64,000 bases of DNA from Kushneria aurantia DSM 21353 (lineage in GTDB: Bacteria; Pseudomonadota; Gammaproteobacteria; Pseudomonadales; Halomonadaceae). Made by a program: the position numbers and the translations under genes. Positions 43,677 through 53,949 of the stretch are shown here, in pieces (the stretch's first letter is position 1; every line of letters begins with the position of its first letter). The DNA is taken from contig NZ_KB907862.1 of assembly GCF_000382245.1 (NCBI RefSeq), positions 186,001 to 250,000 on the forward strand, given 5' to 3'. The notes beneath the pieces were generated by a model, which made no database searches, had not been told where the DNA came from, and saw only the letters and a program-made list of their open reading frames with translations.

Positions 43677-45773
43677 ATGCGTATTCGCATTGCCTCCGTC
43701 GCCCTGCTGCCGAACCTGCTGTTGGCGCCCATGGCGCTTGCCGATGCCGGCACGAGCGAGCTCGAGACAATGACCGTCGTCGCCGATCGGCCGCAGGAGA
43801 GCCGCTATCTGCCGGCGCCCACCCGCATCGCCACCGGCCAGCAGATCGACTTTCTCGACAGCGCCCGCAGTGTCGAGCAACTGAGCCGCCAGCAGATCGA
43901 CGATAGTGGCGCCAACAGCCTCACCGAGGCACTGCAGTGGCTGCCCGGCATCACCCTGAGCAATACCATGGGGGGCACCGAGGCGGGGTTCATCAAGCGC
44001 GGTTTCGGCAGCAACAGCGATGGCTCGATTCTGCGCGACGGCATTCGTCAGCCGCGCAATACCTTCCCGCTTTTCACCGCCGAGCGCATCGAGGTGCTCA
44101 AGGGGCCGAGCTCCTTTCGCTACGGTATTCAGGAGCCGGGCGGCGTGGTCAATATCGTCAGCAAAAAGCCCCGCTATCAGCCGCAGCGCCTGATCAGCGG
44201 CGAAGGCAGCTCGTTCGGCGGTGGCCGCACCAGTATCGATGTCACCGGGCCGCTGGGCGACAGCGGCACGGCCTATCGTGTCATCGTTGGCCGCCAGAAT
44301 GAGGACTACTGGCGCAACTTCGGCGAGAACCGGCAGACCGTGATTGCCCCCTCGCTGGCCTGGCAGGACGAGGATACCCGGCTGTGGCTGGCCTACGAAT
44401 ATCGCGACTACGACCTGACGCTGGATCGCGGTACCGCCTTCGTCGACGGCGACCCCCTCGATCTTCCGCGCAAGCGGCGTCTGGATGAAGACTGGTCGCG
44501 GGTGACCGGCCATGACCAGGCGGTTACGGCGAGCTGGGAGCAGGACCTCGACGCCGACTGGAGCAGCCGTCTTGTCTACGGCTGGAACCGTCGCCAGTAC
44601 GATGACGGCCAGCCTCGCGTATTGAGCGTCGACGAGGACGGGCTGTTGACCCGCCGCGCCGACGCCAACCTCGGCTTCGACCGCCGCGTGATCTACACCG
44701 CCGGCGAACTGCTGGGCGACGTCGAACTGGCCGGCCTGCGCCATGAGCTGACACTGGGCGCCGACCACGAGCGGCGCCGCGACTATCTGGCCGATCGCTA
44801 TCGCGGCGAGACCGACCGGCAGTCGATCGACAACCTGGATTACGGCCGCCTGGAACCGCCCCGGGGCGCCGATCACTACCTCGACTCGCGCAGCCATCGT
44901 CTCGACGAGCTGCACAACAGCGCTCTCTATTTCGATGACCGCATTCACTTCGGCGAGCGCTGGATACTGGGGCTGGGCGGGCGCTATCAGTACAGCGAGC
45001 AGTACGGCATCGAGGGTGTTCAGCCCGTGATCCAGGCCGATATCGACGACACCTACTTTCTGCCTCATGCCAACCTGCTCTATCGGCTCGACGCCATGAC
45101 CTCGGTGTACGCCAGCTACAGCGAATCCTTCGTGCCCAACGAGCCGGACAGTGACAGCGGCCAGCGCTTTGACCCCGAAGAGGGGCGCGGTTGGGAGGTT
45201 GGCCTCAAGCGGCGTCTGCTCGACGACCGGCTGGCGGCCTCGCTGGTCTACTTCGATATCGACAAGGACAACATCGTGGTCAGCGACAACGGCGTCGCGC
45301 GGGCCATCGGCAGCAGCGGCTCGCGGGGGGTAGAGCTGTCGCTGGAGGGCGAGCTGAGCGACCGGCTGTCGCTGTTGGCCAACTACGCCTGGACCGACGC
45401 CGAGGTCAAAAGCGACGGCGACAGTGGCCTCGTCGGTAATGAGCTGCCCAACGTTGCCCGCCACACCGCGGCGCTGCTGCTGGCCCGCGAACTGGCCGTC
45501 GACCCGGCCAGCGGGCTGTGGCGGGTGGGTGGCGGGGTGCGCTACGTGGGTGAACGCGAAGGCGATGCCGATAACAGCTTCACGCTTGATGACTACAGCG
45601 TGGTGGATGCCTTTGCGCGCTGGACGCCGCCCGGCTGGGACGAACGCAGCGGCTTTGAGCTGCGCGTTGACAATCTGTTCGACATCACCTGGTATACCGC
45701 CAGCGGTGGCGATACCAGGGTCATGATCGGCGAGCCGCTGGCGGTCAGGCTGAGCGCCAGCCTGAGTTTCTGA
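43677..45773 (+). CDS. TonB-dependent siderophore receptor
   Basis: A 698-residue outer-membrane receptor. After a signal peptide (1-22) comes a TonB box (ETMTVVAD, about 29-37), a plug domain with QIDDSGANSLTEALQWLPGI and RIEVLKGPSSFRYGIQEPGG, and a 22-strand barrel ending in a terminal phenylalanine (LSASLSF). It imports a ferric siderophore using TonB energy. The chelate is not identifiable. It lies 91 bp after the periplasmic binding protein and probably shares its Fur control. Confidence 0.93.
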   Translation: MRIRIASVALLPNLLLAPMALADAGTSELETMTVVADRPQESRYLPAPTRIATGQQIDFLDSARSVEQLSRQQIDDSGANSLTEALQWLPGITLSNTMGGTEAGFIKRGFGSNSDGSILRDGIRQPRNTFPLFTAERIEVLKGPSSFRYGIQEPGGVVNIVSKKPRYQPQRLISGEGSSFGGGRTSIDVTGPLGDSGTAYRVIVGRQNEDYWRNFGENRQTVIAPSLAWQDEDTRLWLAYEYRDYDLTLDRGTAFVDGDPLDLPRKRRLDEDWSRVTGHDQAVTASWEQDLDADWSSRLVYGWNRRQYDDGQPRVLSVDEDGLLTRRADANLGFDRRVIYTAGELLGDVELAGLRHELTLGADHERRRDYLADRYRGETDRQSIDNLDYGRLEPPRGADHYLDSRSHRLDELHNSALYFDDRIHFGERWILGLGGRYQYSEQYGIEGVQPVIQADIDDTYFLPHANLLYRLDAMTSVYASYSESFVPNEPDSDSGQRFDPEEGRGWEVGLKRRLLDDRLAASLVYFDIDKDNIVVSDNGVARAIGSSGSRGVELSLEGELSDRLSLLANYAWTDAEVKSDGDSGLVGNELPNVARHTAALLLARELAVDPASGLWRVGGGVRYVGEREGDADNSFTLDDYSVVDAFARWTPPGWDERSGFELRVDNLFDITWYTASGGDTRVMIGEPLAVRLSASLSF

Positions 45774-45934
45774 GACGAGCGCGCCATTTTCCGCTGGCGG
45801 CGGTGCCGCTGCACGGCGAAGAGACGGTCTGAAGCGGGGGACGGCGATACCCGCCGTCCCGTGCAACCATGGTGCACGTTGTCATCGGCACTGTGCCATA
45901 ATGGCCCGCTTCGCAGCCATCCGGACCGTTTTTT

Positions 45935-46567
45935 ATGTCGACGGGCACGCTCTATATCGTCTCCGCCCCCTCCGGCGCCGGCAAGACCAGCCTGGTGCGC
46001 GAGCTGATTCAGCGCACGCCGGGGCTGGGTGTGTCGGTATCGCACACCACGCGCAGCATGCGCCCGGGCGAGACCGACGGGCTCAACTATCACTTCGTCG
46101 CGCTGAGCGCATTCGAGCGCATGGTCGAGGTCGGTGAGTTCTTCGAGCACGCCTGGGTGTTTGATCGCTACTACGGCACCTCGCGCGTGGAGATCGAAAA
46201 GCGCATGGCGCTGGGCGAGGACGTGATTCTCGAGATCGACTGGCAGGGCGCCCGCCAGGTGCGGGCGCAGCGCCCGGATGCGGTGTCGATCTTCATCCTG
46301 CCACCCTCGCGCACGGCCCTTCACGAGCGTCTTGCCGGCCGCGGCCAGGACGATACCGAGACCATCGCGCGGCGCATGCGCGATGCGGTCAGCGAGATGT
46401 CGCACTTCGAGGAGTACGACTACCTGGTGGTCAACGACGATTTCAATGCCGCCGTGGGCCAGCTGGAGGCGCTGATCGGCGCCGAACGTCTGCGAACGAA
46501 ACGCGTACAGGCGGAGAATCCGGGGCTTATCGAGGGGCTCTTGTCAGCACAGCCGCCCCTCCGGTAG
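45935..46567 (+). CDS. gmk: Guanylate kinase
   Basis: A 210-residue enzyme that phosphorylates GMP to GDP with ATP. The P-loop [11 protein letters not shown] is at about residues 10-20. The GMP site has [19 protein letters not shown], and the lid holds [20 protein letters not shown]. Length and motifs are standard. It is first in the conserved gmk-rpoZ-spoT-ridA cluster. Confidence 0.97.
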   Translation: MSTGTLYIVSAPSGAGKTSLVRELIQRTPGLGVSVSHTTRSMRPGETDGLNYHFVALSAFERMVEVGEFFEHAWVFDRYYGTSRVEIEKRMALGEDVILEIDWQGARQVRAQRPDAVSIFILPPSRTALHERLAGRGQDDTETIARRMRDAVSEMSHFEEYDYLVVNDDFNAAVGQLEALIGAERLRTKRVQAENPGLIEGLLSAQPPLR

Positions 46568-46587
46568 ACTCGATTCCCCCTTCCGGA

Positions 46588-46625
46588 ACGCTGCGGTCGG
46601 CCGCCCCGGCGGCTGGCCGCAGCGT
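46588..46625. other. Long hairpin between gmk and rpoZ
   Basis: ACGCTGCGG (46588-46596) pairs perfectly with CCGCAGCGT (46617-46625), and the enclosed CGCC-CC-GGCG region extends the pairing. No T-run follows; it could reduce read-through into rpoZ or be a processing site. Confidence 0.6.
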
Positions 46626-46707
46626 CATTCGGGGAAGCGGCGGGTCGAGCGAAAGGTCGTCGCCCACCGTAAAACCCCTCAGCATCAAACCATTCAGGAG
46701 CCGTTTC

Positions 46708-46962
46708 ATGGCACGAGTAACGGTTGAAGATTGCCTCGACCACGTCGATAACCGCTTCCAGCTGGTCATGGTGGCGACCCATCGCGCACGCCAGCTTGCG
46801 CGCGGTTCGCGCAACGCCGAGCTGGCATGGGAAAACGACAAGCCCACTGTCATGGCGCTGCGTGAAATCGCTGCCCAGAAGGTCGACCGCAGCGTGCTCG
46901 ACGAACCGATCGAAGCGATGGTACCGCAGCGCCCGCGCTACGAACCCGACACCGAGGCCTGA
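46708..46962 (+). CDS. rpoZ: RNA polymerase omega subunit
   Basis: An 84-residue protein starting [20 protein letters not shown], with [11 protein letters not shown] and LREIA following the omega consensus. Omega helps fold and assemble the beta-prime subunit and is part of a ppGpp site. AGGAG precedes the ATG. It sits between gmk and spoT as usual. Confidence 0.97.
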   Translation: MARVTVEDCLDHVDNRFQLVMVATHRARQLARGSRNAELAWENDKPTVMALREIAAQKVDRSVLDEPIEAMVPQRPRYEPDTEA

Positions 46963-46991
46963 GCCGACTGTCTACCGTACCCTGACCCGCC

Positions 46992-49133
46992 ATGTTCACG
47001 ATCGACGATCTTTCCGACCGTCTCGACGGCTATCTGACTGCTGACGAGATCGCCCGGGTCAGGCGCGCCTTCTACTACGCCGAGCAGGCCCACGACGGCC
47101 AGAGCCGCCGCTCCGGCGAGCCCTACGTGACCCATCCGCTGGCGGTCGCCAACATCCTCGCCAACATGCACATGGACTATCAAAGCCTGATGGCCGCGAT
47201 GCTGCATGACGTGATCGAGGATACCGGCATCACCAAGGAGGCGCTGTCGCGCCAGTTCGGCGAGGAGGTCGCCGAGCTGGTCGACGGTGTCTCCAAGCTG
47301 ACCCAGATCACCTTCGAGGACAAGGCGGTCGCCCAGGCGGAGAACTTCCAGAAGATGGTACTGGCGATGTCGCGCGATATCCGCGTGATCATCGTCAAGC
47401 TCGCCGACCGCCTGCACAACATGCGTACCCTGGGGGCGCTGCGTCCCGACAAAAAGCGCCGCATTGCCCGCGAGACGCTGGAGATCTACTCGCGCATCGC
47501 CGGTCGGCTGGGGATCAACACCATCCGCATGGAGCTGGAGGACCTCTCCTTCCAGGCGATCTACCCGATGCGCGCCGAGCGCATTCAGCGCGCGGTGGTC
47601 AGGGCGCGCGGCAACCGCCGCTCGATGGTGCGTCACGTGCAGAGCACGCTGCAGAGCACGCTCGACAATGACGAGCTGCCCGGCACGGTGATGGGGCGTC
47701 AGAAACACCTGCTGTCGATCTATCGCAAGATGCGCGATCAGCGCAAGCCGTTCAACGAGCTGATGGATGTGTTCGGCTTTCGCATCGTCACCGACCGGGT
47801 CGACACCTGCTACCGCATTCTCGGCGCGGTGCACAACCTCTATAAACCGGTGCCGGGGCGCTTCAAGGACTACATCGCCATCCCCAAGGCGAACGGTTAT
47901 CAGAGCCTGCACACGACGCTTTTCGGCCCCAACGGCCTGCCCATCGAGGTGCAGATTCGCACCCGCGAGATGGAGGCGATGGCCAACAACGGTATCGCCG
48001 CCCACTGGCTCTACAAGGCGGGCCAGACCGACCGGCCGATCGCCATGGGCAGCCACGCCCGCGCCCGCGAGTGGGTGCGCGGGCTGCTGGAGATGCAGCG
48101 CCACGCCGGCAACTCGCTGGAGTTCATCGAGCACGTCAAGAACGATCTGTTCCCCGATGACGCCTATGTGTTCACCCCCAAGGGCGACATCATGGAGCTG
48201 CCGCGCGGCGCCACCGCGATCGACTTCGCCTACGCGGTGCACACCGATATCGGCAACAGCTGCATCGCCTGTCGCATCGACCGCCACCTGGCGCCGCTGT
48301 CGTCACGGCTGGAGAGCGGTCAGACGGTAGAGATCATCACCGCCCCGGGGGCTCACCCCAATCTGGCCTGGCTCTCCTTCACGGTGACCTCCAGGGCGCG
48401 CTCGGCGGTGCGCCACGCGCTCAAGCATCAGCAGCGCAACGACTCCATCGCGCTGGGCCGCCGACTCCTCGATCAGGCGCTGGCGGACTCCGAATACGCG
48501 CTGGACAGGCTGTCGAAAAAGCAGACCAGAGCGCTGCTGGCGGCCTTCGAGGTCGACAGCCTGGATGACCTGCTGGAGGAGATCGGCCTGGGCAACCGGG
48601 TCGCCTGGAGCGTGGCGCGGCGGCTTACTGACGCTTCCACGGCGCCGACCGAGCACCGCGATGAGCCGTTGGCGCACAGCGACAGCCAGGGGGCGATTGC
48701 CATCAGCGGCGGTCACAACATGGTGATCAGTTTCGCCCGCTGCTGCTATCCGCTGCCGGGCGATGTCATCGTCGGCAAGCTCAGCGCCGGGCGCGGTATC
48801 GTGGTACACCGCATCGAGTGCGGCAACCTCGACGACTGTCGGGATGACCCGGAAAAGAGCTTTCCGCTACAGTGGTCGGCTTGCGTCGAGGATGATTTTC
48901 CGGCGGGGCTGCGGCTCGAGGTTGAAACCCGTCGCGGTCTGGTGGCGGAGCTGGCGAGTCTGGTCAACGACGCCGAGGCCAATATCGAGCGCATCAATAT
49001 CGAGGAGCGCGATGCCAGGCTGTCGATCGTCAATCTGACCCTGTCGGTCAGAAATCGCGTCCATCTGGCCCGTATCATCAAGCGCATACGCAACATAGCC
49101 GACGTAGGTCGCGTGTCGCGCGTGTGTAGCTGA
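46992..49133 (+). CDS. spoT: Bifunctional (p)ppGpp synthetase/hydrolase SpoT
   Basis: A 713-residue RelA/SpoT protein. The hydrolase HD motif is LHDVIEDT (His72-Asp73), so hydrolysis is expected. The synthetase region includes [22 protein letters not shown] (about 244-265) and [10 protein letters not shown] (319-328). A TGS domain (about 395-455) and a C-terminal ACT domain (about 635-713) follow. It balances the stringent alarmone and partners with the ppGpp-binding omega subunit encoded just upstream. Confidence 0.97.
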   Translation: MFTIDDLSDRLDGYLTADEIARVRRAFYYAEQAHDGQSRRSGEPYVTHPLAVANILANMHMDYQSLMAAMLHDVIEDTGITKEALSRQFGEEVAELVDGVSKLTQITFEDKAVAQAENFQKMVLAMSRDIRVIIVKLADRLHNMRTLGALRPDKKRRIARETLEIYSRIAGRLGINTIRMELEDLSFQAIYPMRAERIQRAVVRARGNRRSMVRHVQSTLQSTLDNDELPGTVMGRQKHLLSIYRKMRDQRKPFNELMDVFGFRIVTDRVDTCYRILGAVHNLYKPVPGRFKDYIAIPKANGYQSLHTTLFGPNGLPIEVQIRTREMEAMANNGIAAHWLYKAGQTDRPIAMGSHARAREWVRGLLEMQRHAGNSLEFIEHVKNDLFPDDAYVFTPKGDIMELPRGATAIDFAYAVHTDIGNSCIACRIDRHLAPLSSRLESGQTVEIITAPGAHPNLAWLSFTVTSRARSAVRHALKHQQRNDSIALGRRLLDQALADSEYALDRLSKKQTRALLAAFEVDSLDDLLEEIGLGNRVAWSVARRLTDASTAPTEHRDEPLAHSDSQGAIAISGGHNMVISFARCCYPLPGDVIVGKLSAGRGIVVHRIECGNLDDCRDDPEKSFPLQWSACVEDDFPAGLRLEVETRRGLVAELASLVNDAEANIERINIEERDARLSIVNLTLSVRNRVHLARIIKRIRNIADVGRVSRVCS

Positions 49134-49188
49134 GCGGTACCGCCCGTACCCCGAATCGATAACCCTACGGAGCATACAAGAGGTTTCC

Positions 49189-49578
49189 ATGAGCAATCGC
49201 GCTGCCATTCATACCGACCGCGCCCCGGCGGCGATCGGCCCCTACTCCCAGGCGATCAAGACGGGCAACACGGTCTATCTCTCCGGCCAGATTCCCCTCG
49301 ACCCGCAGACCATGGAGCTGGTCGGCGGCGACGTCGAGCTGCAGGCGCGCCAGGTCTTTGAAAACCTCAAGGCGGTATGCGAGGCGGCCTCCGGCTCGCT
49401 GGCCGACATCGCCAAGCTCAACATCTACCTGACCGATCTGGAGACTTTCTCGCGGGTCAATCAGGTGATGGAGGAGTACTTCCAGCCGCCTTACCCGGCG
49501 CGCGCCGCGGTCGGCGTCAAGCAGCTGCCGCGTGGCAGCCAGGTAGAGGCGGAAGGCATCATGGTGGTGGGCGACTGA
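49189..49578 (+). CDS. ridA: RidA-family enamine/imine deaminase
   Basis: A 129-residue RidA/YjgF/TdcF trimer subunit. It includes [20 protein letters not shown] near the start, the conserved [17 protein letters not shown] with the catalytic Arg, and [10 protein letters not shown] at the end. It destroys reactive enamine and imine intermediates released by PLP enzymes. It is the last gene of the gmk-rpoZ-spoT cluster, 55 bp after spoT. Confidence 0.96.
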   Translation: MSNRAAIHTDRAPAAIGPYSQAIKTGNTVYLSGQIPLDPQTMELVGGDVELQARQVFENLKAVCEAASGSLADIAKLNIYLTDLETFSRVNQVMEEYFQPPYPARAAVGVKQLPRGSQVEAEGIMVVGD

Positions 49579-49612
49579 CGGCGTCCGGCGATGCACGCTG
49601 CCGATTAGAGCG

Positions 49613-49629
49613 CGCCGGTTGAACCGGCG
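49613..49629. terminator. Hairpin CGCCGG-TTGAA-CCGGCG between convergent genes
   Basis: Six-base arms with a five-base loop between ridA and the convergent epimerase-like gene; short tails lacking long T-runs. Possible two-way terminator. Confidence 0.5.
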
Positions 49630-49645
49630 TTCGCCTTTCAGCCTT

Positions 49646-50521
49646 TCAGGCTTGTTCGGCGGTTTTGATCCCCGCCTCGCGCATGACCTGGGCATAGCCC
49701 TCGCGAAAGGTGGGATATTCGAACCGATAGCCCGCCTCGACCAGCCGCGTACTGTCGCAGCGCTTGCTGGCGCGGCGGCGCAGCGGGGACTGAATCGGCG
49801 TATCGGGCTTCACCCCCAGTTTTTGCGCCAGCCACAGCATGACGTCGTGCAGCGGCGTCGGCTCGCTGTCGCTGCCCAGATAGACCGCTGCCAGCGTTTC
49901 GCCCGCCAGCGCCTTCTCGATCAGAAAATCGAGCACGCCGGCGCAGTCGTCACGGTGGATGCGGTTGGAGTACATGGGCGGCGTTTCGGGCGCGATGCGA
50001 CCCTCCTGCACCTGGCCAATCAGCCGCTCGCGGCCGGGGCCGTAGATACCCGAAAAGCGTACCGTGGTACCCTTGAGCGAACTGGTCGCCAGTCGCTGCT
50101 CGGCCTCGACCAAAAGCCGCCCGGAGAAACTCGCCGGGGAAAGCTCGCTCTCCTCGTCGACCCGTTCACCCTCCTGCTGACCGTAGACCGAGGTGGAGGA
50201 GACGAAAAAGAAGTGCGCCGGCGGCGTGCGGCGATTTTCAAAATGCGTCAGTACCTGCGACAGGCCGTCGACATAGGCGGCCTGATAGGCGCTCTCCTCG
50301 AAGCGGTCGGCGCTGATGGCGTAGACTACAATGTCGGCGTCGGGCAGGGTATCGAGGGCGTGTTCGTCGTTGACATCCATCGACAGCGCTTCGATGCCGG
50401 TGTCGGCCAGCGCCTGCACACTGCGGCGCACGCCGACCACGCGATAGCCGCGGGCCAGCTGGCGCTGCCCCAGGGCGGTACCGACATCACCACATCCCAG
50501 GATGAGGACTGTTTTATTCAA
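49646..50521 (-). CDS. NAD(P)-dependent oxidoreductase/epimerase-like protein (YeeZ-like)
   Basis: A 291-residue extended-SDR protein. It begins with a GxGxxG-type nucleotide motif (ILGCGDVGTALG) and has SSTSVYG with a later Ser/Tyr region. It resembles YeeZ and other atypical epimerases. The reaction is not known. It converges with ridA and diverges from oxyR across 173 bp. Confidence 0.85.
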   Translation of the reverse strand: MNKTVLILGCGDVGTALGQRQLARGYRVVGVRRSVQALADTGIEALSMDVNDEHALDTLPDADIVVYAISADRFEESAYQAAYVDGLSQVLTHFENRRTPPAHFFFVSSTSVYGQQEGERVDEESELSPASFSGRLLVEAEQRLATSSLKGTTVRFSGIYGPGRERLIGQVQEGRIAPETPPMYSNRIHRDDCAGVLDFLIEKALAGETLAAVYLGSDSEPTPLHDVMLWLAQKLGVKPDTPIQSPLRRRASKRCDSTRLVEAGYRFEYPTFREGYAQVMREAGIKTAEQA

Positions 50522-50694
50522 GCGTCAGGCTCCTTGCATGATGGGGCCGACGAGGAAACACTTGGTAGCGGCCCGCGCGAATGGCTCGCCCGGTGCCGGC
50601 AGCAGGTGCTTCGCTGTGTCGACTTCCCGTGTTGAACCGTCGCGCGGGGCGACAATTCCCTGTTCCACGTCCACGTGCTGGATCGGTCTGCAAC

Positions 50695-51624
50695 ATGACT
50701 CTAACAGAACTTCGCTATATCGTGACCCTCGCCCATGAGCGTCACTTCGGACGCGCCGCCGAGCGCTGCTTTGTCTCTCAGCCGACGCTGTCGGTGGCCG
50801 TCAAGAAACTGGAAGAAGAGCTGGGCGTAGCCCTTTTCGAGCGCAGCAAGTCCACCGTTCAGGTCACCCCGCTGGGGGACAAGATCGTCGCCCAGGCCAG
50901 CCGCGTGCTGGAGCAGGCAGGCGCCATTCGCGAGATGGCCAACGAGGGCAAGGATCAGCTCTCCAGCCCGCTGCGGGTGGGAGCGATCCAGACACTGGGG
51001 CCCTATCTTTTCCCCCACCTGATTCCCGAGCTGGCGCGCGAGGCGCCGCAGATGCCGCTCTACATCGAGGAGAATCTGACCGATCAGCTGCGCCGCAAGC
51101 TGCGCTCCGGCGAGCTGGATGTGATTCTCGTTGCGCTGCCCTTCAACGAGCCCGATGTGTTGACCAAGGCGCTCTATGAAGAGCCCTTCGAGGTGCTGCT
51201 GCCGGCCGATCACCCCTGGCTTGCCTATGACGAAATCGACCCCAATGCGGTCGATGACGAAAAGATGCTGATGCTGGGCGAAGGCCACTGCTTCCGCGAC
51301 CAGGTGCTGGAGGCTTGCCCCACCATCAAGGAGCACATGCAGCAGCCCGGCAGCCCCATGGTCGCCGAGGGCGGTTCATTGGAGACCATCCGCCACATGG
51401 TGGCCTCGAAGCTGGGGATCAGCGTGGTGCCGCAGTCGGCGGTGGGCACCGGCTACTACGTCAGCGGGCTGCTGGAGACGCGCCCCTTCCGCGCGCCGTC
51501 GCCCAGCCGTAACATCGCGCTGGCATGGCGCGCCAGCTTTCCCCGGCCACGAGCGATCGACGCCCTGACCCGGGCCATTTACGCCTGCCGCCGGGCCAGC
51601 CAGCCCGAGGCCGAAGCCGGTTAG
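50695..51624 (+). CDS. oxyR: Hydrogen-peroxide-sensing regulator OxyR
   Basis: A 309-residue LysR regulator. The winged helix (TLTELRYIVTLAHERHFGRA, FVSQPTLSVAVKKLEEELG) is OxyR-type. The redox pair is in GHCFRDQVLEAC, with Cys199 and Cys208 exactly at the E. coli positions. Peroxide forms the disulfide and activates defence genes. The ATG at 50695 gives the standard OxyR N-terminus. It is followed 14 bp later by recG, the same pair as in pseudomonads. Confidence 0.95.
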   Translation: MTLTELRYIVTLAHERHFGRAAERCFVSQPTLSVAVKKLEEELGVALFERSKSTVQVTPLGDKIVAQASRVLEQAGAIREMANEGKDQLSSPLRVGAIQTLGPYLFPHLIPELAREAPQMPLYIEENLTDQLRRKLRSGELDVILVALPFNEPDVLTKALYEEPFEVLLPADHPWLAYDEIDPNAVDDEKMLMLGEGHCFRDQVLEACPTIKEHMQQPGSPMVAEGGSLETIRHMVASKLGISVVPQSAVGTGYYVSGLLETRPFRAPSPSRNIALAWRASFPRPRAIDALTRAIYACRRASQPEAEAG

Positions 51625-51638
51625 GCGGCAGGGCGCCC

Positions 51639-53717
51639 ATGTCGATCACGCCTCTCGACAGCCTCGCCGGCGTCGGCCCCGCCATGGCGGAGCGGCTGGC
51701 GCGCCTGCAGCTGGCCGGTGTCGAGGATCTGCTCTTTCACCTGCCGCTGCGCTATCAGGACCGCACTCGCGTGACCCCCATCGCTACCCTGAAGCCGGGG
51801 CGCGAGGCGGTGATCGAGGGCGAAGTGACCGCCGCCGATATTGTTCAGGGGCGTCGGCGCAGCCTGCTGGTGCGCCTGCGTGACGGCTCCGGCATCGCCT
51901 CGCTGCGTTTTTTCCACTTCTCGCCGGCGCAGAAGGGGCAGTTCAGCCGCGGCACCCGGCTCAGGCTGTTCGGCGAGGCACGCACCGGCAGCACCGGGCT
52001 TGAGTTCTACCACCCCGAGTACCGGCTTTTACGCGATGACGCCGCGGCCGAGGTGGAGGAGACGCTGACACCGATCTATCCGACCACCGAAGGGCTTGCC
52101 CAGCCGCGCCTGCGCGCGCTGATCGTGCAGGCTTTCGAGCGTCTCGACAGCGGTGACATCAGCGTCGAGGAGCGGCTGCCCGACGGCCTGCGCAGCCGCT
52201 TTCGCCTGCCGGCGCTGCGCGAATGTCTCGACTACCTGCACTTTCCGCCGCCGGATGCACCGCTGGAGACCCTGGCCGAGGGAGCCCATCCGGCACAGCG
52301 GCGGCTGGCGCTGGAGGAGCTGCTGGCCCACCAGCTGAGCCTGCATCGGGTGCGGCTCGATATTCAGCGCGACGCCGCGCCCGAGCTCAACGCCAGCAAC
52401 GGCCTCGCCAGCCGCTTTTTGACTCGTCTGCCGTTCTCGCTGACCGGTGCCCAGCGCCGCGTGCTGACCGAGATCGGCGGTGATCTGGCGCGCGCTACGC
52501 CGATGCTGCGGCTGGTACAGGGCGATGTCGGCTCGGGCAAGACGGTGGTGGCCGCCATGGCGATGCTGGCGGCGGTCGCCGGGGGCTATCAGGCGGCGCT
52601 GATGGCGCCTACCGAACTGCTCGCCGAGCAGCACTACCGAAGCCTCAAGGGCTGGTTCGAACCGCTCGGCATCGACGTAGCCTGGCTCTCCGGCAAGCTC
52701 AAGGGCAAGGCGCGCCTCGATGCCAAAGCGCGCCTCAGCGAGGGACGCGCGCAGGTGGCGGTGGGCACCCACGCCCTGTTTCAGGAGGACGTGCACTTCC
52801 ACCGCCTGGCGCTGGCAGTCATCGACGAGCAGCATCGCTTCGGCGTGCATCAGCGCCTCGCCCTGCGTCAGAAGGGCGAGACCGGCACTACCACGCCGCA
52901 TCAGCTGATCATGACCGCCACCCCCATCCCGCGCACCCTGGCGATGAGCGCCTACGCCGATCTCGATGTGTCGATGATCGACGAGCTGCCGCCGGGGCGC
53001 ACGCCGGTGAAGACCGTGGCGGTCGCCGATGAACGCCGCAGCGAGGTCACCGAGCGCATCCGCAACGCCTGCCTCGAGGGGCGCCAGGCCTACTGGGTCT
53101 GTACCCTGATCGAGGAGTCCGAGGCGCTCACCTGCCAGGCCGCCGAGGTGACCCGCGACACCCTCACCGAGGCGCTGCCGGAGTTCGCCGTGGGGCTGGT
53201 GCACGGGCGCATGAAGTCCGCCGAAAAGGCTGAGGTGATGGCCGCCTTTCGCGACGGCGAGCTGGACCTGCTGGTCGCCACCACGGTGATCGAGGTGGGC
53301 GTCGATGTGCCCAACGCCAGCCTGATGATTATCGAAAACCCCGAGCGCCTCGGGCTGGCCCAACTGCATCAGCTCAGAGGCCGGGTGGGGCGCGGCTCGG
53401 TAGAGAGCTTCTGCGTGCTGCTCTACCATCCGCCGCTCTCCGACAGTTCGCGGGAGCGGCTGGGGGTGCTGCGCGAATCCAGTGACGGCTTTCGCATCGC
53501 CGAGCGCGATCTCGAACTGCGCGGCCCCGGCGAGGTGCTTGGCACCCGCCAGACCGGCCTGGTGGGGATGAAAATCGCCGATCTGAGCCGCGACCGCGAC
53601 CTCCTCGAGCGCGTGCGTGAGCTGTCACGGGCGCTGCTTGAAGAAGCCCCGGAGGCTGCCGAGCCGCTGGTTCAGCGCTGGCTGGGCGACGCCGCGGGTC
53701 GCTATGGGCAGGTTTAG
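51639..53717 (+). CDS. recG: ATP-dependent DNA helicase RecG
   Basis: A 692-residue fork-reversal helicase. The N-terminal wedge/OB domain is followed by Walker A GDVGSGKTVVA, the DEQHRFGVHQR motif typical of RecG, LIMTATPIPRTLAMSAY and the C-terminal motor with GRVGRGSVESFC. It branch-migrates stalled forks and Holliday structures. Start at 51639, 14 bp after oxyR, suggests co-transcription with peroxide defence. Confidence 0.96.
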   Translation: MSITPLDSLAGVGPAMAERLARLQLAGVEDLLFHLPLRYQDRTRVTPIATLKPGREAVIEGEVTAADIVQGRRRSLLVRLRDGSGIASLRFFHFSPAQKGQFSRGTRLRLFGEARTGSTGLEFYHPEYRLLRDDAAAEVEETLTPIYPTTEGLAQPRLRALIVQAFERLDSGDISVEERLPDGLRSRFRLPALRECLDYLHFPPPDAPLETLAEGAHPAQRRLALEELLAHQLSLHRVRLDIQRDAAPELNASNGLASRFLTRLPFSLTGAQRRVLTEIGGDLARATPMLRLVQGDVGSGKTVVAAMAMLAAVAGGYQAALMAPTELLAEQHYRSLKGWFEPLGIDVAWLSGKLKGKARLDAKARLSEGRAQVAVGTHALFQEDVHFHRLALAVIDEQHRFGVHQRLALRQKGETGTTTPHQLIMTATPIPRTLAMSAYADLDVSMIDELPPGRTPVKTVAVADERRSEVTERIRNACLEGRQAYWVCTLIEESEALTCQAAEVTRDTLTEALPEFAVGLVHGRMKSAEKAEVMAAFRDGELDLLVATTVIEVGVDVPNASLMIIENPERLGLAQLHQLRGRVGRGSVESFCVLLYHPPLSDSSRERLGVLRESSDGFRIAERDLELRGPGEVLGTRQTGLVGMKIADLSRDRDLLERVRELSRALLEEAPEAAEPLVQRWLGDAAGRYGQV

Positions 53718-53949
53718 GGTGCTGCGCTTACTGCTCGGCTTCAGCCGCGCCCTGCTCCGGTGATCATCCTCTGGGGAGCGCTGGCGCCGCGGCTGGCGCG
53801 ATACAAGCCGCAATGGCGGCGCGGTCATATCAACCCGCGCACCCGGACGCTGCCCGAGATGGTATCGGGCAAGGCCTGGTCGCAGGCGATCCGTGAAGGG
53901 GTACCGGGATGGAAAGGGCGGCGCCCTGACAGCGACGTAGGCCTTGGGC

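Noticed and set aside
43521-45866. A 781-codon open frame on the minus strand
   Set aside because: It lies opposite the TonB receptor, has no protein-like motifs and a low-complexity composition; it is a shadow of high GC at third positions.
45861-45902. A sigma-70 promoter with TTGTCA and CATAAT before gmk
   Set aside because: The spacing between the two boxes is only 12 bases, too short for a normal promoter.
46938-48287. A 449-codon minus-strand frame
   Set aside because: It is antisense to spoT and shows no recognisable domain or ribosome site.
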